A stretch of DNA of 64,000 nt. Origin: Ridgeia piscesae (lineage: Eukaryota > Annelida > Polychaeta > Sabellida > Siboglinidae). This document shows positions 12,701 through 22,165 of the stretch, piece after piece (the first letter of the stretch is position 1; the number at the start of each line of letters is the position of its first letter). The stretch is from positions 106,001 to 170,000 of the forward strand of contig JAODUO010000429.1 of the NCBI GenBank assembly GCA_025642075.2, read 5' to 3'. The notes below the pieces were generated by a model. That model was not told the DNA's origin and did not search any database. It saw only the letters and a program-made list of their open reading frames with translations. The position numbers and the translations under genes were made by a program.

Positions 12701-13170
12701 TTCAGTGGTGTCTCCTGTATGACAACAGGTCTGTCCTCATGCTCTCATTCAGTGATGTCTCCTGGATGACAACAGGTCTGTCGTCATGCTCTCATTCAGT
12801 GGTGTCTCCTGTATGACAACAGGTCTGTCCTCATGCTCTCATTCAGTGGTGTCTCCTGTGTGACAACAGGTCTGTCGTCATGCTCTCATTCAGTGGTGTC
12901 TCCTGTATGACAACAGGTCTGTCCTCATGCTCTCATTCAGTGGTGTCTCCTGTATGACAACAGGTCTGTCGTCATGCTCTCATTCAGTGGTGTCTCCTGT
13001 GTGACAACAGGTCTGTCCTCATGCTCTCATTCAGTGGTGTCTCCTGTATGACAACAGGTCTGTCGTCATGCTCTCATTCAGTGGTGTCTCCTGTATGACA
13101 ACAGGTCTGTCCTCATGCTCTCATTCAGTGGTGTCTCCTGTATGACAACAGGTCTGTCCTCATGCTCTCA
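12701..13170. repeat. 47-bp minisatellite, 10 copies, alternating subtypes
   Basis: Ten head-to-tail copies occupy 470 bp with no net indels. Each unit contains CCTGTATGACAACAGG, whose ends (CCTGT/ACAGG) are inverted repeats. For the first nine copies the word after CAGGTCTGTC alternates CTCATG and GTCATG, so the array grew as 94-bp dimers. The last two copies share the same subtype. Confidence 0.93.
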
Positions 13171-13349
13171 GTCTTCACTGTTGCGGTTTTACCAAGGCTT
13201 TTGGAAACTTCACACAACAGCATTGTGTGTGGCTCTGGCTATTTATAGTTAGAGCAGTTGTGGGAAGAGATATCCATCTAGTCTAGTTTTTTCATCGGAA
13301 ACAAACAACTGTCAACAATAGGTATATGGATCTAATGTAGAAATGTTGA

Positions 13350-16205
13350 CCATCATGGCTAAGGCAGACTCTGGGAGACAAATGTACAGCATGAGAGATT
13401 CTAGCATACTAATGTACAATATAAGATTCCAAGATGCTAATGTACATGAGTGATTCTAGAAGGGTAATGTACAACATGAGAGATTCTAGATGGCCGATGT
13501 ACAATATGAGAGATTCTATGGAGGCTAATGCTATAAATGAGAGATTCTAGAAGGCTAACGTCTATCTGGTAGTGTGCTAATGTACAACATCGATAGATCC
13601 TAGGAGGCTAAAGTACAACATGAGAATTTTAGGAAGCTACAAGTTCCACAAGATAGAGTCTAGGGAGCTAACATACAACACGTGACTGACTCAAGAAAGC
13701 TAATGTACCACATGACCAATACAAGAAAGCTAATGTACCACATGACCAATACAAGAAAGCTAATGTACAACAACATAGACTATACTAGGCTAATACACCA
13801 CATGAGAGACTCAAGAAAGCTAATGTACCACATGACCAATACAAGAAAGCTAATGTACAACAACATAGACTATACTAGGCTAATACACCACATGAGAGAC
13901 TCAAGAAAGCTAATGTACCACATGACCAATACAAGAAAGGTAATGTACCACATGACCAATACAAGAAAGGCAATGTACAACAACATAGACTATACTAGGC
14001 TAATACACAACATGAGAGACTCAAGAAAGCTAATGTACCACATGACCAATACAAGAAAGGTAATGTACCACATGACCAATACAAGAAAGGCAATGTACAA
14101 CAACATAGACTCTACTAGGCTAATACACCACATGAGAGACTCAAGAAAGCTAATGTACCACATGACCAATACAAGAAAGGTAATGTACCACATGACCAAT
14201 ACAAGAAAGGCAATGTACAACAACATAGACTATACTAGGCTAATACACCACATGAGAGACTCAAGAAAGCTAATGTACCACATGACCAATACAAGAAAGC
14301 TAATGTACAACAACATAGACTATACTAGGCTAATACACCACATGAGAGACTCAAGAAAGCTAATGTACCACATGACCAATACAAGAAAGGCAATGTACCA
14401 CATGACCAATACAAGAAAGGCAATGTACAACAACATAGACTCTACTAGGCTAATACACCACATGAGAGACTCAAGAAAGCTAATGTACCACATGACCAAT
14501 ACAAGAAAGCTAATGTACCACATGACCAATACAAGAAAGGCAATGTACAACAACATAGACTCTACTAGGCTAATACACCACATGAGAGACTCAAGAAAGC
14601 TAATGTACAACATGACCAATACAAGAAAGGCAATGTACAACAACATAGACTATACTAGGCTAATACACCACATGAGAGACTCAAGAAAGGTAATGTACCA
14701 CATGACCAATACAAGAAAGGTAATGTACAACAACATAGACTCTACTAGGCTAATACACCACATGAGAGACTCAAGAAAGGTAATGTACCACATGACCAAT
14801 ACAAGAAAGGCAATGTACAACAACATAGACTATACTAGGCTAATACACCACATGAGAGACTCAAGAAAGCTAATGTACCACATGACCAATACAAGAAAGG
14901 CAATGTACAACAACATAGACTCTACTAGGCTAATACACCACATGAGAGACTCAAGAAAGGTAATGTACCACATGACCAATACAAGAAAGGTAATGTACAA
15001 CAACATAGACTCTACTAGGCTAATACACCACATGAGAGACTCAAGAAAGCTAATGTACCACATGACCAATACAAGAAAGGCAATGTACAACAACATAGAC
15101 TCTACTAGGCTAATACACCACATGAGAGACTCAAGAAAGGTAATGTACCACATGACCAATACAAGAAAGGTAATGTACAACAACATAGACTCTACTAGGC
15201 TAATACACCACATGAGAGACTCAAGAAAGCTAATGTACCACATGACCAATACAAGAAAGGCAATGTACAACAACATAGACTCTACTAGGCTAATACACCA
15301 CATGAGAGACTCAAGAAAGCTAATGTACCACATGACCAATACAAGAAAGGCAATGTACAACAACATAGACTCTACTAGGCTAATACACCACATGAGAGAC
15401 TCAAGAAAGCTAATGTACCACATGACCAATACAAGAAAGGCAATGTACAACAACATAGACTATACTAGGCTAATACACCACATGAGAGACTCAAGAAAGC
15501 TAATGTACCACATGACCAATACAAGAAAGCTAATGTACCACATGACCAATACAAGAAAGGCAATGTACAACAACATAGACTCTACTAGGCTAATACACCA
15601 CATGAGAGACTCAAGAAAGCTAATGTACAACATGACCAATACAAGAAAGGCAATGTACAACAACATAGACTATACTAGGCTAATACACCACATGAGAGAC
15701 TCAAGAAAGCTAATGTACCACATGACCAATACAAGAAAGGCAATGTACAACAACATAGACTCTACTAGGCTAATACACCACATGAGAGACTCAAGAAAGG
15801 TAATGTACCACATGACCAATACAAGAAAGGCAATGTACAACAACATAGACTATACTAGGCTAATACACCACATGAGAGACTCAAGAAAGCTAATGTACCA
15901 CATGACCAATACAAGAAAGCTAATGTACCACATGACCAATACAAGAAAGGCAATGTACAACAACATAGACTCTACTAGGCTAATACACCACATGAGAGAC
16001 TCAAGAAAGCTAATGTACCACATGACCAATACAAGAAAGGCAATGTACAACAACATAGACTATACTAGGCTAATACACCACATGAGAGACTCAAGGATGC
16101 TAATGTACCACCTGAGAGTCTCTAGGATGCTAATGTACCACATGAGAGACTCAAGGATGCTAATGTACCACATGACAGTCTCTAGGATGCTAATGTACCT
16201 CCATC
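13350..16205. repeat. 30-bp satellite in 90/120-bp higher-order units
   Basis: There are three 30-bp monomer types: A (GAGAGACTCAAGAAAGC...), B (GACCAATACAAGAAAG...) and C (ATAGACTATACTAGGC...). They are ordered A-B-C (90 bp) or A-B-B-C (120 bp). There are 24 C monomers between 13771 and 16080, with intervals of only 90 or 120 bp. The edges (13350-13680 and 16081-16205) hold diverged single monomers with GAGAGATTCTAG or GAGTCTCTAGGATG. Because 30 is a multiple of three, one plus frame stays open for 890 codons, and several minus frames are open as well. Confidence 0.95.
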
Positions 16206-18393
16206 AAAGTCGTCTTCATTCACACTGTCTTCCAGAACAACATGATTTCTCATTGCACGATACGCATCTTAACAAAGATGTAGAGAAATACATTTGCCAT
16301 CTGCTGCTCTCTCAGATACATTCCACAAACAAATTACAAGAACAATGCTCTTAAATACAATACAACAATGCCTAGTATAAATTACAGATCAGATTGAATT
16401 ACTTCCTTCATTTAAACCATGGTGTGCACAAAGAGAACAGAGCAGCACGTAACAGCTTTGTCCTCAAGCAAAATGAACGTTATTAGTGTTTGGTATATGT
16501 TGTAGAATATAATAAAAAGGTCCGAAGCAGTTGTGTTATAAAAAGCATTAAGGTACTGTAGTATTACATGAAGCTTGAGCATTAGAATATTTTGTACCAT
16601 GTACTCTTGTAAAGTAGCAAAATACAACATGCAGATGAACAAAATAAAGATGCAACAAGCTCATGCAGAATAGGAAATAACCATGCATCGAGTTGTTACT
16701 GGTTTAAATGAAAACATGGTTTAAATAAAAACATTAAGTAATTATCATAGCGGAAAAATTAAAAAGCTGCATAGTAGGAAGAAAGCCTTGAGTATTTATA
16801 TTATAGCAAGAATGCATCACATATTAATTGCATGGAAAGAACAGAATTAATATTTAAGAAAATGCAAGAAAACATTAAGCAATTTGAAAGCTTAGTAGTT
16901 TAAGCATTAACAGACAGACTGACAACTGTCGGGCAGCTATTAGTGAACATATGGTGCAACCTGCAGTGATCGAGTCCTATTTGTGAGACTTGGGAGTGTG
17001 TATTGTGGTCCTGATCATGTGTGTGGTTACTTTGATTAAAAGCGTTTATTTGCAACAGAATGAAGTAACATTATTTGTTGAAATGTTTGCATTCAAACCA
17101 TATGTATTTGCATTTGCAATTATATTTGGATATAATTTCTTTATGCACATTTTAATGCAATTTAAAGTGAACATATGGCTACTTCTAGGCTATATAATAA
17201 TTACTTTGAAATCTCTTTATAACAAAAGTACTTAATGTCCATTATGTGGTCGTATTCTGCTTTCAATATTGATATGATACTCTTGAGAAGTTCTGTATGA
17301 AATAAAGATGTAACAATCACACAGCTAGAACAAAGTTGACCAATTCATACATTTCAATGATAACAATAACTCAAAATGTAATACATTTAAAAGAAAATGA
17401 TTAGTTAGAAGGTGCACTTGAAAGTGAACTGTAGCCCAAAAATCAACATAATACATTTCAAGAATAAAACAATTATATAAAATAATTAGTTAGATATGCA
17501 TTCCAAACTGAAAATAAGTTGACATATTCTAAACATAAAATAAAAATCACAAGAAAAATTTAAAAGAACAAATTAACACATTCAAAAATATTTTCAAAAC
17601 AAAAATACATTTTAATTCCCATTTTTGTAAGTGGCTGGTATTGGGAAAAGATGCCCTGATGCCTTGCTAATATTCTACAAAACTAACAGTACGCAAAGCA
17701 CCATAAAAACCTCAAGAAATTCAACAATAAAAATGGAACACTGACAGCTGTAACAATTGACCATAACCTTACAAATGCACATAAAAGACTCATACTTAAA
17801 GAATTTAAGCCAATTCTGATAGCATTATACTCTCAAGTTTAGGTAACTTTGTTTACAAAAGTAAAGCACAACATAAACAACAACTGACTAAATAAAAATT
17901 AAAACACTGACAACAGAAATAGCTCACTAGTCATACATGTACACATCAGATTAATTCTCATTTAGGTAGCTCTACAGAAATATGTAAAAATCACCTGGAA
18001 AACATCAAAAACTACATAAGTATATTCCTACATAATGACAACAACGACTACACATACATCTAAGCATAATTAAGTACAAATTGTGCTAACTCTCTACAGA
18101 TACATGTGTAAAGCACCACAGAAACAGCCAAAACCATAAAAATTGACAACAGCAACAACAGTTAACATAAACAAAACTCCAACTAAGTACACATTGAAAT
18201 CATTCAAATTCTGCTAACTGTACAAAAATATTTAAAAAGCACTGGAAAAACAACCAAAGCTACGAGAATACAAAACAAAAAATATTGACAACACCAACAA
18301 CTGACTAATCATACACCTAGGCATAGCTATAGTGCCGACTAAAGTCTAACAAATACAAGACTACAGCCCACTACATCCCACACTGGCGTGTAC

Positions 18394-18528
18394 CTTTCTC
18401 TGACACCAGGTCGACACTGCCCCTGGCGGAGGACTTCCTCCGGGGCTCTTTCTTCCCCGGCTCCACAGCATCGCTCAACTTTCTCGCACTGTTAGTACTA
18501 CCTGAGTCTTTGTCGGGACTCTTGTCGC
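18394..18528 (-). CDS. twitchin exon 13: Ser/Arg/Lys linker with RRKSS site
   Basis: 135 nt, phase 1 to phase 1, with acceptor TTGAACAG and donor AAAG|GTACAC. The peptide is GDKSPDKDSGSTNSARKLSD, then AVEPGKKEPRRKSSARGSVD and LVSEK. It is a disordered, Ser-rich, basic linker. PRRKSS is a strict R-R-x-S site, and ARKLS and ARGS are weaker basic sites. In bivalve twitchin, PKA sites lie in comparable inter-Ig linkers and control catch; that function is inferred here from family and position, since this linker separates Ig D from Ig E. Codon choice is GC-rich relative to the surrounding intron. Confidence 0.88.
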
Positions 18529-19610
18529 CTGTTCAATGTCACATGGTCATGCAGTCAACAGTGGAACAAACATAAGCAAGGTGATTCAGCGATGGTGTCT
18601 CAGACATCATCTCTGAATCTCAAACCAGGAAGGAGGAGGGTTTATGGGGATACATAGAAAACAGGGGTCTAAATTCCCATTTCTTCGTGAACCAACCATT
18701 GGATAGGTGAATGAGTTCCTACTGGTTGTTTGTTTGTTTAAAAACAAACCATTTCTGGAATGGACAACTAAAAATGAATATGTTGTCCTCTGAAGAAGTA
18801 GACATAGAAAGTTAACTTTTCACTGTAGAGTAGATGTAGTTAACTGCATATATAAGTAAACTACTGTATGTAAAAGTCAATTGGACAAGTAGATAATTTA
18901 ATGCTTTTTGAGTCCTACAGAGTCTTTAGTGGCTATTACTAGGCCATTTTATAGGAGCCATGTCACTGTTCAAACAATATCTCCCCAGCTTATCCCAGTA
19001 TGCTGGTGTTAGCTTGATGTTGGGGAACTGACAGGTTCCAAGGAAAGTTGAGCGTGGTGGTAAATGGACTGCATTATTAATTTACAGTGTAGAAGGCAAT
19101 AAGTAAACATTCTTCAATGTCATCACACCCTGGTCTGCAATGATACTGATGCAAATACAAACTGAAAGTGAAAGTGTCTCAGACAGAAGATGCTGAAAAG
19201 CCTTTTGACAGGTGACATAAAACGATATCTAAGTACTGAAGATGACTGTTATGACATAAGAACTCTTACTGCATGGTAAACAAAGTTAAAAAGTCATTTA
19301 CATAAAGTATAATGTAAATTTGTATTTCAGCTACCTTTACAAGAATCAGCAGATATAAAATACTGCAACTTTTCAACGAGTACTTGATGATCTTTGGGGA
19401 CAATTCATGTACTTAACAAACATATCACGGTTGCTGCAAATAAAAGCTTGTGTGAAACAGTCAGTATCATCGCATAAACAAGAACATGTGTCCGTCTTCA
19501 TCCTGGGCTGAACAAATCCTAAAACAAACGTTGGACGCTTAATACAATCAGCTGCAAAGACTCATGTAGAGTTGAAGTAAGTTCAAGCACTCTCGAAAGC
19601 ACGGACTCAC
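18529..19610 (-). other. intron 12
   Basis: About 1.1 kb of AT-rich DNA with no array, inverted repeat or coding signal seen. Confidence 0.7.
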
Positions 19611-19685
19611 CCTTCTTTTTCTTGGGGGGAGCCTTCTTTTTGGGGGTCGAATCTTGGGGCGTGATCACCTCCGGCACGACTGGAC
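19611..19685 (-). CDS. twitchin exon 12: Pro/Lys linker
   Basis: 75 nt, phase 1 to phase 1, with acceptor TTTGCCAG and donor AAGG|GTGAGT. The peptide is PVVPEVITPQDSTPKKKAPP followed by KKKK. The Pro-Val-Lys-rich composition recalls the PEVK-type extensible linkers of titin and projectin. It is the shortest of the three low-complexity linker exons between Ig D and Ig E. Being 75 nt and in symmetric phase 1, it could be skipped without a frame change, unlike the microexons. Confidence 0.88.
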
Positions 19686-20220
19686 CTGGCAAAAACAACA
19701 TTTGGCCGAGTGAGACATCACAGACTGGGCTGACAACTAAACATCAGCTACATGCAAAGGCCTTGATAAAATACAGACAGTTGAAACTTGTTAATTCACG
19801 CATGTTGATCTCAAGTCTATGTATCCGGATAGATATGCTTTCTTGGTAAACTAATAATAATGTACATAAGATAGTATTTTTAGCACTTGGACATTTTTAT
19901 TTCATGAAATGATATCTGGGTGTCAATACTGGTGGATTATCTCAGACGAGTTTAACAATGTTTCAATATCAATTTTATCATCCTGTAACATATTGTTTAT
20001 TTAGCCATCTGGCAAAGGGATGTTTTTTCTTAACAAACTTTTTTCTTTGCCATTCAATTATAAAAAGAGTGTCCATTTTGTGTAGCCAAACTTAACATTT
20101 ATTTAGACATATGCTAAATGCTTAAATGTTGGTGTGCAATTAGTTACCATAAATACCGTGAAGTAGTGTTTACCAACAATGAGCTGAGTGTGAAAGAATT
20201 AAGGAATAGAAGGACCCTAC
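19686..20220 (-). other. intron 11
   Basis: About 0.5 kb, AT-rich, featureless. Confidence 0.7.
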
Positions 20221-20736
20221 CATTCTTTCCTTTGTCTGCTTCCTTCTTCTTGGCATCATCAGCCTTCTTCTTCTCTTCCTCTTCCTTCTTCTTCTTAAGC
20301 GCCAACTCATCTGCTTCCTTCTTCTTCTTAAGCGCCAACTCATCTGCTTCCTTCTTCTTCTTAAGCGCCAACTCATCTGCTTCCTTCTTCTTCTTAAGCG
20401 CCAACTCATCTGCTTCCTTCTTCTTCTTAAGCGCCAACTCATCTGCTTCCTTCTTCTTCTTAAGCGCCAACTCATCTGCTGCCTTCTTCTTCTTAATTTC
20501 TAATTCCGCTGCTGCTTTCTTCTTATCCTCTTCATCCTTCTTCTTTTTGTCTTCAGCATCCTTCTTCTTCTTCCTCTTCATCCTTCTTCTTTTTGTCTTC
20601 AGCATCCTTCTTCTTCTTCTTCTTCATCCTTCTTCTTTCTTTCTCAGCTTCTTTTTTTTTTTTTCCTTCTTTTTCTTTGCTTCTTCTTCTGCCTTCTTCT
20701 TCTTGGCTTCTTCCTCTTGCTTCTTCTCTTCTGGTG
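20221..20736 (-). CDS. twitchin exon 11: Lys/Glu/Ala helical linker with 11-residue repeats, 5' part disrupted
   Basis: 516 nt between acceptor TCCTATGCAG and donor AATG|GTAGGG. It enters in phase 1 after Ig D and leaves in phase 1. The N-terminal side reads SPEEKKQEEEAKKKK; the C-terminal side ends ADDAKKKEADKGKN. Residues in between include six tandem copies of KKKK(E/A)ADELAL. An 11-residue period with hydrophobic positions suits a hendecad coiled coil or a single charged alpha-helix. The two ends share one frame, but in that frame a TGA occurs near 20620, inside an off-frame stretch. The best-looking protein frame there would need a 1-nt gain in a 13-A run (20652-20664) and small changes further on. 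Consensus errors in this purine tract are the simplest cause; a real lesion or different splicing is possible. Confidence 0.75.
20284..20490 (-). repeat. 33-bp coding repeat (11-residue hendecads), 6 copies
   Basis: Six tandem units with the word TTAAGCGCCAACTCATCTGC on the plus strand start at 20295, 20328, 20361, 20394, 20427 and 20460. They encode ADELALKKKKE. Five are virtually identical at the DNA level, so the expansion is recent and copy number probably varies between alleles. Length changes would stay in frame. Confidence 0.92.
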
Positions 20737-21134
20737 CTGCATAGGAACAGCCAGATTTATAAGACAAGTCTCTCACAAACAGTGTTGCAAACAAAAACTA
20801 GTCATCATCACAAAAATATTGCCCAATAATTACATCATCTGCATAAACAATTCCTGTAATTTCTTTCTTGTTATGAGCATTAATATATATTTTGAATAAA
20901 TATCTTGATAAGGAAATTGATCATTGCTTGAAGTGAGGAATTTTTTTGGTAAGACTATTTTACAACCAGCAAGTTGAATAACACATTAAGTTCCATCATG
21001 AAAACTATGTCTTACAACAAATACTGAATTCTTCAAACAAATTGTAAATATTAAAGGTATTAGTCAGATAATAATAAATGCACTCGGCAAAAGATATGTA
21101 TGAATTAAAACAATTAATAACCAGATCAACTCAC
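20737..21134 (-). other. intron 10
   Basis: About 0.4 kb, AT-rich, nothing structured seen. Confidence 0.7.
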
Positions 21135-21222
21135 ATTCGAAGTCGACTGGCAGCAACTTGATAATTTCACCGGCGTCGTTCTTGATGACACATTTGTATT
21201 CACCAGAATCACTGCGAGAAGC
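21135..21222 (-). CDS. twitchin exon 10: C-terminal part of Ig domain D
   Basis: 88 nt, phase 0 to phase 1, with acceptor TTTGCAG and donor GAAT|GTGAGT. The peptide is ASRSDSGEYKCVIKNDAGEI followed by IKLLPVDFE. D-S-G-E-Y-K-C is the canonical strand F motif (DxGxYxC) of I-set Ig domains, with the Cys retained. N-D-A-G-E is the F-G turn, and LLPVDFE is the final strand. It pairs with the exon at 21955-22165. Confidence 0.93.
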
Positions 21223-21954
21223 CTGCAAACAGGACAAGTGTATAAGTTATATTGCTAACATCCAGTAAATAAATGACTATCACAAACATGACATTATCAT
21301 TCTTAGAGTTTATTTAATTACTTTGAATTGCTACTATTACCACTGTTTTTGTTTTACAAATATCCTCTAAATATTTCTCTCATAAATCTTATGAGACGAC
21401 ATACCTAAAGATGCACAAGTCTAGCACAGTGTCATGGCAGAGATACACTGATAGAACTGATCAAATGACCCTGCTCCACCACAATGGACTATGTGGAAGG
21501 AGAAGTTGTATCATATTTGTTCTATTAAGCATACAAGTTAAGCAAAATTCATCATTAAGCATGCTTCATTGTTGACAAAATGGTAGCGCCACCTAGTGAC
21601 ACTAGTGTAGTTTTACTGTTTCCACCAGTGTCATCCACCAGGTGGAGACACCAAACTTGCTATTTCCATTGTAAACTAACATGGTGTTATAAATTGTCTA
21701 GAAATGATTTATTCATCCAGATGATGATTATGAGGTCACAGGGGTACAGAAATCGCAAATGCAGATGGACATTTGTGATGTTGCCACTGGTTCATTAGTT
21801 GACATGTAAGGAATCACAATAAACGATGGACCTGATATGATACGTTTTGGTGATAGTAAACATACATAGATCAATGTCAGACACTGGTGAAAAGGGGTGT
21901 ACACTAATTATGGCATGTACGTTTAACAGAATGAACACGGTATACCGGACGTAC
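21223..21954 (-). other. intron 9
   Basis: About 0.7 kb. Short inverted words around 21585-21650 (GCCACCTAGTGACAC, GTGTCATCCACCAGGTGG) suggest an old hairpin, but nothing definite. Confidence 0.65.
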
Positions 21955-22165
21955 CTGGTTGACTGTCATGACAACGATGTAACCATCACCGTGTGGGGTG
22001 ATCTCCATGGAGTAGCGGCCGGCCTGGTTGAGGGGCTTGCCGTTGAGGAACCAGTTGGCCGAGGGAGGCACGGCCGACGACACGATGTACTTGATGACAA
22101 TGATCCTACTACTGAAGTCAAGGTTGACAGCTGGCTCCTGGCTGATCACTGGCTTGATCACCTTA
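21955..22165 (-). CDS. twitchin exon 9: N-terminal part of Ig domain D
   Basis: 211 nt, phase 2 to phase 0, with acceptor TGTTGCAG and donor CCAG|GTACGT. The peptide includes KVIKPVISQEPAVNLDF, RIIVIKYIVSSAVPPSANWF, LNGKPLNQAGRYSMEI and GYIVVMTVNQ. The strand C Trp is in SANWF, and strands C' to E are clear. The strand B position that is usually Cys is Tyr or Ile (IVIKYIV), so no disulfide can form with the Cys in the next exon. Codon use is GC-rich. Confidence 0.93.

Larger units (their letters stand above)
10135..18393 (-). other. intron 13, rich in satellites
   Basis: About 8.3 kb. It holds a (GT)n tract (11936-12353), a 47-bp minisatellite (12701-13170) and a 2.8-kb 30-bp satellite (13350-16205). 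The remainder (10135-11935 and 16206-18393) is AT-rich, with small open frames that have low-complexity, stop-avoiding composition and no family resemblance. Confidence 0.75.

Noticed and set aside
12701..13170. CRISPR-like regular spacing of repeats
   Set aside because: The units are contiguous with no unique spacers and the DNA is clearly eukaryotic; the same holds for every other array here.
13682..16354. 890-codon plus-strand open frame
   Set aside because: Almost wholly 30-bp satellite; period is a multiple of three, so the frame stays open by arithmetic. Minus frames in the same array are open too, and it lies in an intron.
16990..17235. 81-codon hydrophobic frame resembling a membrane protein
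   Set aside because: AT-rich sequence favours Phe/Ile/Leu/Tyr codons; no splice or family support.
20118..20744. 208-codon plus frame rich in Phe/Ser/Leu
   Set aside because: Antisense shadow of the Lys/Glu linker exon on the minus strand.
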